DNA of 34,081 nt from Spirochaetales bacterium. Its GTDB lineage: Bacteria > Spirochaetota > Spirochaetia > JABEVK01. The translations under genes and the position numbers were made by a program. This document shows, in pieces, positions 16,052-23,139 of the stretch. The DNA lies in assembly GCA_013044245.1 (NCBI GenBank), contig JABEVK010000128.1:1-34081 (forward strand), in the 5' to 3' direction. How positions within the stretch are numbered: the stretch's first letter is position 1; each line of letters begins with the position of its first letter. A model generated the notes under the pieces. It made no database searches and was not told where the DNA came from. It worked only from the letters and a program-made list of their open reading frames with translations.

Positions 16052-17014
16052 ATGTACCCACTGTTATTTTCAAAGGTCCTTAAAGAAAAAGTTTGGGGGG
16101 GGCGCGAATTTGAGGAGTTTCTCAATCTCCGCCTTAAACCCGGTGTCACCTATGGCGAATCCTGGGAGGTTTCCGCCCATCCCAGTGGCCCTTCTATGGT
16201 GACACAAGGCCCTTGGCAAGGAAGATCCTTACCAGAGTTAGTTTTAGACAGGCCTGATTTGCTGGGTGCTGTCGAACCTCGTTACCAGAAGAAATTTCCC
16301 CTTCTTATTAAATATCTCGACATCCACGATCGGTTGTCAGTTCAAGTCCACCCCGAGGATTCTTACGCTCTGGCTCACGAGGGGGAATGGGGAAAATCGG
16401 AATGCTGGTATGTCCTGAAGGCCAGCCCTGATGCTCGGTTAATTTTGGGGTTAGCTCCCGGTATCGATCGCGAGACTTTTCGAAAAAAAAGTCAAACACG
16501 GTCCTGGGAAGGTCTATTTCAAGAGGTTTCTGTCCATGAAGGGGATTTTATTCCCATCCCTCCAGGAACGGTTCATGCTTCCCTTCAAGGATCCCTGTTC
16601 ATTTGCGAAGTTCAGCAAAATTCTGATACTACCTACCGTATTTATGACTTTGACAGGTTGGACAACGGCGTTCTACGCCCCCTACACCTTGAACAAGCCC
16701 TTGAAGTCATTCAATTTGATCAACAACCTCGTCCGATACCCCGCCACGAACGCAGGGCAACCAATGTCCGGGGAGCCGCGTGGGAGACCTTGGCCGAAGA
16801 CCCTCACTATCGCGTTGCTCACCTCGCTTTTGACGGAGAATGGGAAGACCCTGCCCTAGACGTCTTTCATATTCACTCGGTCTTGGCGGGGAAGGGAACA
16901 GTTCAGTCATCCCTAGGGGAGTGGCCAGTCAATGCTGGCCAAACATGGCTGATTCCCGCCCAGGTTCATACCGTTTGGACGGGAAACCTCAAAATGCTTC
17001 GCTCTTGGGTTTGA
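16052..17014 (+). CDS. manA: Mannose-6-phosphate isomerase, class I
   Basis: Interconverts mannose 6-phosphate and fructose 6-phosphate. It is 320 residues, the short Firmicute-type length. It opens LLFSKVLKEKVWGGREF, typical of the family. Zinc site residues are in LSVQVHPED (Gln, His) and GKSECWYVL (Glu), with the later His in PPGTVHA. A C-terminal cupin-like barrel ends the protein. The gene follows the three-domain regulator by 18 bases with no promoter visible, so it is probably co-transcribed. It converges with the transglycosylase gene with 4 bases between stops. The ribosome site is weak (AGGA about 9 bases upstream). Confidence 0.96.
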   Translation: MYPLLFSKVLKEKVWGGREFEEFLNLRLKPGVTYGESWEVSAHPSGPSMVTQGPWQGRSLPELVLDRPDLLGAVEPRYQKKFPLLIKYLDIHDRLSVQVHPEDSYALAHEGEWGKSECWYVLKASPDARLILGLAPGIDRETFRKKSQTRSWEGLFQEVSVHEGDFIPIPPGTVHASLQGSLFICEVQQNSDTTYRIYDFDRLDNGVLRPLHLEQALEVIQFDQQPRPIPRHERRATNVRGAAWETLAEDPHYRVAHLAFDGEWEDPALDVFHIHSVLAGKGTVQSSLGEWPVNAGQTWLIPAQVHTVWTGNLKMLRSWV

Positions 17015-17018
17015 AACC

Positions 17019-19196
17019 TTAAAACCGAAACTCAGGATAGATCAGTCTGACCATTTCCGGCAAGGTTTTGTTGTGATAGAGAATTCCGTACATCACGGCA
17101 GAGCGTAAAACTTTTTTGACGTAGTACCTAGTCTCGCTAAAAGGAACAGCCTCCACGAAAATTTCTTCGGGGAGACTGCCTAGAGTTCGCCTCCATGAGG
17201 CGACACGACCATAACCGGCGTTATAGGCCATCAAAGCTAGATAGGCCTTTTTCTCGTCCCGTAGCAAATCACCTAAATACCGGGCACCTAAGGTGAGGTT
17301 CGTCTCTGGATCTTCGAGATTCTTGACTTTGAGCCGAAGCTCCCTTGCTACACCTCGTGCGGTCGAGGGCATGAGCTGACTTAGGCCGGTAGCCCCAACC
17401 CAACTTTTAGCGTGAGGGTCAAAAGAACTTTCGACGCGGATCAAGGCTGTGAGTAAGCTCGAATCAACATGATTCTTTTTCGCCAAGGTATCCATCAAAT
17501 CTTGCCAAGCCCTCGGGAACAGTAACTCCCAATCCCGCTTTTGGGTGGGATACCCCGGCTTGGCGACTGCGGCATCCATCAACAAGAGGGAAGTTTTATA
17601 TTCCTTTTTTTCTTGCAATTTCGCAGCCGTTTCACGAACAAGAGCAGGAGAGACCTCCGTTGACGAGGCCCCCAAAACGCGAATCAAGAGCGTCCCGGCT
17701 TCACGGGCAAGACCAAAACGGAAAAATCCCTGAACCCACTGGCCGACCGGGGGTTCAGGACCTTCAGGAAGAGGCCTGGTGTAGCGTTCATCTAAAGTGG
17801 CATCAATATTTGGTCTTGTATCTAACGGAAGGGCTTGACCCAGAATCGCCCGAGCCATCAAGGACTCATACGAAAAAGGGCTTAAAGCAATGGTTTTCAG
17901 CAAGAGATCCCGAATTGTCGCATGAATACCGGCATCGCGAAGGTTTACCATTTCGTGCCGCGCAAGACTTGCCAAAAGAAAATCGACCGTCGCTTCGTCA
18001 TCGGGATCCAAATATGGTGTAAGCTCACGATAGACTCGTGTAAGAAGTCTCCAGTCTCGGTGTGACGCCAGTTGTGCCATCCAAGAGGATAAAACATCCG
18101 AGTAGTAGGCAGGCTGACGGGTTTTTTTCAAAATTTGTTCAAAATCCCCTAAAACATCGGTAACCCGTTGTGCCTTTGCCGCAAGGAAGTTCCAAGAGGC
18201 GCGATCCCACTCTTGCGTATTTTGTGCTAAGCCCTGAGCTTTCTGAAAATTTTCCTCTGCGGAACGTCCGTACGATAGGGCCTCGTCCAGCTCCCCTTTC
18301 GCCATCGTCAGGCTATAACCAAGAGCTCCTTTGGCCTCGGGAACTTTGTCCAGCAGAACTAACGCTGGTCGCGCCAGAGAAGAGGTTCGAAACAACGAAC
18401 CCATTTCTGCGATGAAAATGGGGTTACGCCAAAAACCAGCTACGTTCGCATTGTGACTCAGCCAACTTGATGCTTCTTGAGCCATCTCCTGTCCCGCCAT
18501 GGATTGCCAATAGGCCGCCCAATGTCCATCAGGGCCCAAGAGGGCATAACGTCGCGGATCTTCTTCTAAAAACGAATAAACACGGTAGCTGAGCAACGAA
18601 GCGGGTGTATCAAAAATTAAGGTTTTTAGGGCTTTAGAAGCCTCGTCGGTATACCCAAGGCGAACAGCCAACACCGCTTTGTACAACAAATTTTCCCGTT
18701 CTTGCGAGCGTGAAAAGGCGTTAGCCGGCCAACTGGTAAGAATTTTCCACGCCTCACTGTCAAGCTTCTGCCAATAGAGCGCCGTTACCAGCTCACGTTG
18801 GAGCGGTAAGTCGTGGGGAAAGTGCCTCAAGAGCCAATGGGCAGCATCCTCTACTACCGGCCAGTCTTTTCGTTCCCGTGCCGATTTGAGCTCTTCGCGC
18901 GCGGCAAGGGTGTTCCAGGGGGAGCGTTCTCGCTCACGAGCAATATGCCAAAGTCGCTCAGCAGCTAAGGGGCGGTGAATCTTGGCAAGGACAAAGCCGG
19001 AATAATACCATGCCCCCGGCCCCAACGAAGACAAATCAGCTCCAACCACCTCATCATCGCTTAAAGAGGTAAAAAATGAGTAATCACCCGCTTCAAGCTT
19101 TTGTCTTACCTCCGTGGGGGGGAGATTCCAAAGACCGGCGCCACACGATACCAGCGAGAAAATGAAAACCAGAGGCGATAACTTCAAAAGTGTCAT
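17019..19196 (-). CDS. Soluble-lytic-transglycosylase-like lipoprotein (Slt70 type)
   Basis: A peptidoglycan lytic transglycosylase. The N-terminus MTLLKLSPLVFIFSLVSCG has a hydrophobic signal and lipobox (LVSC), so it is probably membrane-anchored outside the inner membrane. A long helical superhelix region follows, as in Slt70. The C-terminal SLT domain has the catalytic Glu at about residue 589 (RVESSFDP), GATGLSQLMPSTA and MAYNAGYGRV. I give ATG 19196; TTG 19217 or GTG 19214 are alternatives that overlap the stop of the upstream gene, and none has a good ribosome site. It is the second gene after the Hsp70-like-domain membrane protein, and the pair probably works at the envelope. Confidence 0.9.
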   Translation of the reverse strand: MTLLKLSPLVFIFSLVSCGAGLWNLPPTEVRQKLEAGDYSFFTSLSDDEVVGADLSSLGPGAWYYSGFVLAKIHRPLAAERLWHIARERERSPWNTLAAREELKSARERKDWPVVEDAAHWLLRHFPHDLPLQRELVTALYWQKLDSEAWKILTSWPANAFSRSQERENLLYKAVLAVRLGYTDEASKALKTLIFDTPASLLSYRVYSFLEEDPRRYALLGPDGHWAAYWQSMAGQEMAQEASSWLSHNANVAGFWRNPIFIAEMGSLFRTSSLARPALVLLDKVPEAKGALGYSLTMAKGELDEALSYGRSAEENFQKAQGLAQNTQEWDRASWNFLAAKAQRVTDVLGDFEQILKKTRQPAYYSDVLSSWMAQLASHRDWRLLTRVYRELTPYLDPDDEATVDFLLASLARHEMVNLRDAGIHATIRDLLLKTIALSPFSYESLMARAILGQALPLDTRPNIDATLDERYTRPLPEGPEPPVGQWVQGFFRFGLAREAGTLLIRVLGASSTEVSPALVRETAAKLQEKKEYKTSLLLMDAAVAKPGYPTQKRDWELLFPRAWQDLMDTLAKKNHVDSSLLTALIRVESSFDPHAKSWVGATGLSQLMPSTARGVARELRLKVKNLEDPETNLTLGARYLGDLLRDEKKAYLALMAYNAGYGRVASWRRTLGSLPEEIFVEAVPFSETRYYVKKVLRSAVMYGILYHNKTLPEMVRLIYPEFRF

Positions 19197-19210
19197 GAAT
19201 ATTCTAAAAA

Positions 19211-20641
19211 TCACCAATTCCAGGCTGTCAAAGATTTGTTAGCGTCGATGGGCCCAAAACGACGTTCCAAATCGCTCGCTTCATCGCCCGGTCTTAACTG
19301 ATATTGCTGGGTCGAACGCAGGGAATCGGGCACAGTCAAGGGGTCTTGGCCCGTAGTAGCCATCGCCAAAGATGGTCCCGAAGGCATTAAAAACGATTCG
19401 GGGCGCAGTGCCGGGGGTGAGGCAGGTCGCATAAAGTTCATGAACAGAAGACCTAATAAAACAGCAACTAATAGCCCTAGAGTTGTTAAACTTAAAACGA
19501 GGGGAAGTCTATCGACCGTTGGTGGCGCAGTGTCGCCTGAAGCTGGCTGCCCTTTAGGTGAAGGGCGAGGCGAACCCACTGAGGGAGAAGTAGGCTTTGG
19601 TTCAGGCTCAAAATTAGGCTCAGCTTCGGGTTCGGGTTCAGCTTCGGGTTCCCAGGCCGGCATTTCATCAAAGAAGGAGTCTTGAGGCTCTTCGGCTGAT
19701 CCCGTTTTCTCGTTCGCCGGTTCCGGGGATGGCGTTGATTTTTCATCTGGCAAAGAAAAATCTGAATCAAACGTTGTGTCTTGATCTAAGTCAGACAGTT
19801 CCAGCGACGGCATATCGTCCAAGGATAAATCAGGGAACGCATAGGGGTCTTCCTCTTTGGCTTCGATAGGAGGATTTTCTACCTCATCGCCCCAGTCCAT
19901 AGAATCAGAAGAAACCGTGGGTTCCCCAGTATTTTTAGCCGGCAGAGCAGGAGGATTTGACGCCGAGTTGGCCGGAATATCCCAAGACTCAAGAGAATCA
20001 AGGTCTGGCAAATCTAACGTAAGGGATTCTCCGAGTGTCAAGTCATCTGGATTGAAGGAGTTCTCAGTGTTAAAAGATTCCTCTGAACCAAAAGCGTCCT
20101 CTGAACCAAAAGCGGTAGGCGCAAGCGGTTCCGTATCGGTCGTGGACTTCGTCGCGTCGAGATCAAAATCGTCCAGCTCAAAGGTATCGAGACTATCGTC
20201 ACTAAGAATCTCACGATCAGAACGCAAGGGAACTTCGCCCTCTTGGGGAGGTTCTTCGGCGGATGGTTCTAAAATATCCGGTAAAGTCTCAAAGCTTTCT
20301 AATTCAGGAATGTCGTTGCCCTGGTGGTAATCTTTCAGATCGACCGAAATCGACTGCTTAGAAGTTCCCTGGGGCCAGGCAGCAGTTGCAGTAAGGTGCC
20401 CCTGCTCATCGAGATCAATAACCAGCTCAATGTCGCCGGTTCCTGAACGCTGAAGTGCCAGGGTTCCTAGGTGAAGTCCCGACTCGGTCTCAGAATCAGA
20501 ACTACGGATATCAATCCGAACGGACTCTTGGCTAGGACGGGCCGCCGTTAATGTGAGTTTTTTGACACCGACCTGCGATTCTTCCACAATGGGAAAAAAA
20601 GAGCCGTCGGCTTGTAAAATCCCGATGGTGGTTGGTTTCAC
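19211..20641 (-). CDS. Single-pass membrane protein with an N-terminal Hsp70 substrate-binding-like domain
   Basis: 476 residues starting at GTG 20641, with AGGAAAGG 5 bases upstream. Residues about 35-105 read like the beta-sandwich substrate-binding half of DnaK: ESVRIDI, LGTLAL, then IELVIDLDEQGHLTATA (71-87) against DnaK IEVTFDIDADGILHVSA. No Hsp70 ATPase domain is present. From about 110 to 375 the chain is acidic and low in complexity, with DSLDTFELDDFDLD, a duplicated FGSE motif and a run of Glu-Pro pairs. One membrane segment lies at about 377-402, then a 70-residue tail containing YQLRPGDEASDLERRFG, faintly LysM-like. Topology would put the Hsp70-like domain in the cytoplasm. It is co-transcribed with the transglycosylase. 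Confidence 0.75.
   Translation of the reverse strand: MKPTTIGILQADGSFFPIVEESQVGVKKLTLTAARPSQESVRIDIRSSDSETESGLHLGTLALQRSGTGDIELVIDLDEQGHLTATAAWPQGTSKQSISVDLKDYHQGNDIPELESFETLPDILEPSAEEPPQEGEVPLRSDREILSDDSLDTFELDDFDLDATKSTTDTEPLAPTAFGSEDAFGSEESFNTENSFNPDDLTLGESLTLDLPDLDSLESWDIPANSASNPPALPAKNTGEPTVSSDSMDWGDEVENPPIEAKEEDPYAFPDLSLDDMPSLELSDLDQDTTFDSDFSLPDEKSTPSPEPANEKTGSAEEPQDSFFDEMPAWEPEAEPEPEAEPNFEPEPKPTSPSVGSPRPSPKGQPASGDTAPPTVDRLPLVLSLTTLGLLVAVLLGLLFMNFMRPASPPALRPESFLMPSGPSLAMATTGQDPLTVPDSLRSTQQYQLRPGDEASDLERRFGPIDANKSLTAWNW
20079..20114. repeat. Two perfect 18-bp tandem copies inside the acidic linker
   Basis: TCCTCTGAACCAAAAGCG occurs twice in a row. On the minus strand it encodes the duplicated AFGSED/AFGSEE segment of the membrane protein. 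It keeps frame and probably reflects slippage in a disordered linker. Confidence 0.9.
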
Positions 20642-20670
20642 GTACCTTTCCTGACGTCAGATAGAAACAA

Positions 20671-20698
20671 ACTATCCCCGCCCTTTCAGTTTTGTCAA
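20671..20698 (-). promoter_or_regulatory. Promoter of the Hsp70-like membrane protein operon
   Basis: On the minus strand: perfect TTGACA (20693-20698), 16-bp spacer, GATAGT (20671-20676). Predicted start near 20664 gives a 23-base leader with AGGAAAGG. The -35 abuts the -35 of the divergent promoter. Confidence 0.65.
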
Positions 20699-20727
20699 TT
20701 GACAACCGCCAAGAGGGCTTCGATAAT
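20699..20727 (+). promoter_or_regulatory. Promoter of the TPR/Mrr-like gene, leaderless arrangement
   Basis: Perfect TTGACA (20699-20704), 17-bp spacer, GATAAT (20722-20727). The predicted +1 falls on 20734, the A of the ATG. TTGTCAATTGACAA at 20692-20705 is a perfect palindrome formed by the back-to-back -35 boxes. Confidence 0.8.
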
Positions 20728-20733
20728 GAAGTT

Positions 20734-22083
20734 ATGCCTGATGTCCTACCCTTGATTCTAGGAATTTTCGCCGTGGTTATCCTGTTCGGCTTGGTGGTTC
20801 TCTTTTCCCTCAAGTCAGGCACCGGTGAAAAAAAACCTTGGAATACTGCAAAGAAAAAAAATAAATCGGTACTCTTTAAAGAGGCAACGCGCAAATTGGC
20901 GCAAAACCCCAAGGATACCGAGGCTCTTTTTACGATCGCTGACATTCAATTTTCCGAAGGCGATTTTGAAAAAGCTTCAAAAACCTATGGGCTTTTATCG
21001 ACACTCACTTCGACCGCTGAACTGGATGAATTCACCATCAACCTTCGCTATGGGCTGTGCTGTCTGAAACTGGGCCAAAATGAAGAAGCCTACAAAGCAC
21101 TTTTGGTGGCCAAGGCACTCAAGGCCGAGGGGTTTGAAGTCAATTACAACCTTGGGTATCTGGAATACCTTCGTCGTAACTATGAAAAGGCCACCAGTGC
21201 TCTCAAATTGGCCTTAGCCACCTCAAAAGAACACCCAGGAACACTTAAGTACCTGGGGCAAAGTTTGTTTAAGTTAAAAGCCTATAAAGAAGCCGCAGTG
21301 CACCTAAAAAAGGCCTTGGATCTTGAACCGACCGATAAAGAATCGCTGTTTTATCTGGCGCAAACCTATTTTGAACTAGGCCAGGCAGATAATGCCGTCA
21401 AAATCTTTATGCACCTGAGACCAGATCCCGAAGTGGGGCCCCAGGCGGCACTCTTCGCAGGGACGGTGCATTTTAATAGTCGCCAATATGAGGCCGCCAT
21501 CGAGGACTTAGAAATCGGCCTGAGGCATCAAAAAGTCCCTGACGACTTGCTGTTAGAAATGCATTACCGTTTAGCGGCGGCTTACGTACAGGTGCAAAAC
21601 ATGGAAGCGGCTCTCAGGCAGTATAAAGACCTCCGCAATATCAACCCTTCTTATAAGGATGTCCCCGAACAGATCCGTCGTCTTTCTGAGTTTCATTCCA
21701 ACAAAAATCTGCAGATCTACATGATGGCCCCCACGTCGGAATTTGTGACGTTGTGCCGCAGTTTAACCTACACATTTTTTCCAAAAGCTGCCGTCAAGAT
21801 TCAAGACGTAACAGTCAATAAAAATGAATACGCCGACATTACCTGCGAGGTCAGTACGAGCAAATGGGAAGATCTTATCTTATTTCGCTTTATTCGATCG
21901 AATGCCCAGATAGGGGAACTCTTTTTGCGGGACATGCAGGCACGGCTTAAAGAAATTCGGGCAGGCCGCGGTTTCTGCGTTACGGCAGGAGTCTTTACTC
22001 AAACAGCCAAGCAGTTTGTCGAGGCTAGGCTCATCGACTTGGTAGAAAAAGATGGCCTTTTAAAGGCTATGTCCAGCCTCTAA
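20734..22083 (+). CDS. Membrane-anchored TPR protein with Mrr-like (restriction-endonuclease-fold) C-terminus
   Basis: 449 residues from ATG 20734. An in-frame TTG at 20692 exists, but it lies inside the promoter. A membrane helix at about 4-28 (LPLILGIFAVVILFGLVVLF) is followed by a Lys-rich stretch, so the body is cytoplasmic. Six or more TPR units fill about 60-320 (for example YNLGYLEYLRRNYEKATSAL). The last 115 residues look like the Mrr-cat domain: ADITCEVSTSKWEDLILFRF as the beta core, GRGFCVTAGVFTQTAKQFVEA, then LIDLVEKDGLLKAM. The catalytic D-ExK pattern seems degenerate, with no clear QxK strand, so a non-cleaving role is likely. No Shine-Dalgarno is present. It is divergent from the Hsp70-like membrane protein. 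Confidence 0.8.
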   Translation: MPDVLPLILGIFAVVILFGLVVLFSLKSGTGEKKPWNTAKKKNKSVLFKEATRKLAQNPKDTEALFTIADIQFSEGDFEKASKTYGLLSTLTSTAELDEFTINLRYGLCCLKLGQNEEAYKALLVAKALKAEGFEVNYNLGYLEYLRRNYEKATSALKLALATSKEHPGTLKYLGQSLFKLKAYKEAAVHLKKALDLEPTDKESLFYLAQTYFELGQADNAVKIFMHLRPDPEVGPQAALFAGTVHFNSRQYEAAIEDLEIGLRHQKVPDDLLLEMHYRLAAAYVQVQNMEAALRQYKDLRNINPSYKDVPEQIRRLSEFHSNKNLQIYMMAPTSEFVTLCRSLTYTFFPKAAVKIQDVTVNKNEYADITCEVSTSKWEDLILFRFIRSNAQIGELFLRDMQARLKEIRAGRGFCVTAGVFTQTAKQFVEARLIDLVEKDGLLKAMSSL

Positions 22084-22123
22084 GTTCTGCCTCTACGGTT
22101 TACCTCTAAGTTTTCGCTCAGAC

Positions 22124-22783
22124 TCAGCGAACCTGAAAAATGACGGCATGCCGCTCTTCGTCTAAAAACGGAACCTCTAGCTTAACGATTTGCAGGTGAG
22201 CAAGTAGGCGACTTACTGGGAGTACTTCTGTCTCTAAAACTTCGCGACGGCCCTTGTAGGCGACGGTGAAACCCTGTGGCGTTAAAAGCTTTTTTAAGGC
22301 CTTGAGCAGTGGCGCATCCAGCGGAGAAAACGCCCGAAACACCGCCACAGGGAACCTTTCTTTCAGCTCCTCGATTTGATAGGGCCATAGCTTAACGTTG
22401 GTCAGGTGCAGCCGATCGATTGCCAGCTCCAAAAACTTCACACGCTTTTCTTTGCGTTCCGCCAAAGTGATCTGCCATTGAGGAAAGGCCAGTGCCAGGG
22501 GGATTCCTGGTAAGCCTGCACCACTGCCCAAGTCAACAAGTTGTCCCACGCCAGGAAGCCCTGCCAGCAGCTGCCAAGGGGCTAGGCTATCGAGCACGTG
22601 TTTAAGAACAAAATCTGACTCTTCGTGAAGCCTGACCAGACCAAAACGCTCATTTTCGTCACGAACCAGGGCTTGGTAAGTCATGAGTTTCTCGGCCAAT
22701 CCAGGGTATTGGTCTTCGGTTAAGCCGAGTTTAACGAGCCCCTGGTTCAAAAGTTCCTCGTTCGAGCGGTTCTGGTTCGTCAC
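22124..22783 (-). CDS. rsmG: 16S rRNA (guanine527-N7)-methyltransferase
   Basis: SAM-dependent methyltransferase that modifies G527 in the 530 loop of 16S rRNA. It is 219 residues, normal for RsmG/GidB. The SAM loop LVDLGSGAGLPGIPLALAFP and the acidic ITLAERKEKRVKFLELA motif are clear, and the later VAVFRAFSPLDAPL fits the family. It is the last gene in the minus-strand group and overlaps the preceding small exported-protein gene by 4 bases (ATGA type), so translation is coupled. It is not beside gidA or parAB here. Confidence 0.96.
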   Translation of the reverse strand: MTNQNRSNEELLNQGLVKLGLTEDQYPGLAEKLMTYQALVRDENERFGLVRLHEESDFVLKHVLDSLAPWQLLAGLPGVGQLVDLGSGAGLPGIPLALAFPQWQITLAERKEKRVKFLELAIDRLHLTNVKLWPYQIEELKERFPVAVFRAFSPLDAPLLKALKKLLTPQGFTVAYKGRREVLETEVLPVSRLLAHLQIVKLEVPFLDEERHAVIFQVR

Positions 22784-23139
22784 GACGAATTCCCTGAGGG
22801 GCTGAGAAGTTTCCAGCGTAGAACCTGCACTGAGGGTGGCTCAAAACGACTCTCCGGTTGAGGTGCACCCTGTGATTCTTCTGCCTTTACCCACACTTTG
22901 ACAACGTGATTTTGAAACGGGAGCAGTTGTGGCACCAGCGGTCCCGTTAGACGCCAGACCTTGGTGCCGGCTGTCAGCGATAGGTAGGTAAACGGCTCAT
23001 TCCCCCGCACCGACAAAACACCTGTCAAGATTTGTTGTTCCTGCTCAGATTGTCCTTCCGCTAAGGCCGAAATAACCGCGCTCATCAAAAAGAAAAGGAC
23101 CCCAACCCCTACAAGAAGCCGCTTACTCAACCTTTTCAC
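22780..23139 (-). CDS. Small exported protein of unknown function, 119 aa
   Basis: Begins MKRLSKRLLVGVGVLFFLMSAVISALAEG, a clear signal peptide with probable cleavage after ALA. The mature part of about 90 residues looks beta-rich, with LTGVLSVRGNEPFTYLSLTAGTKVWRLTG, which could be a small barrel, and no Cys. I cannot name a family. It overlaps the M30-like protease gene and rsmG by 4 bases each, so the three are translated as a coupled unit. Confidence 0.82.
   Translation of the reverse strand: MKRLSKRLLVGVGVLFFLMSAVISALAEGQSEQEQQILTGVLSVRGNEPFTYLSLTAGTKVWRLTGPLVPQLLPFQNHVVKVWVKAEESQGAPQPESRFEPPSVQVLRWKLLSPSGNSS

Noticed and set aside
19605-19660. Repeated GGTTC/GCTTCGGG units as a DNA repeat array
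   Set aside because: They encode Glu-Pro pairs in a disordered linker, so ordinary codon-level repetition explains them.
19440-20330. Long plus-strand open frames opposite the acidic membrane protein
   Set aside because: Low-complexity Ser/Gly-rich shadows of the Glu/Asp/Pro-rich minus-strand gene, without ribosome sites.
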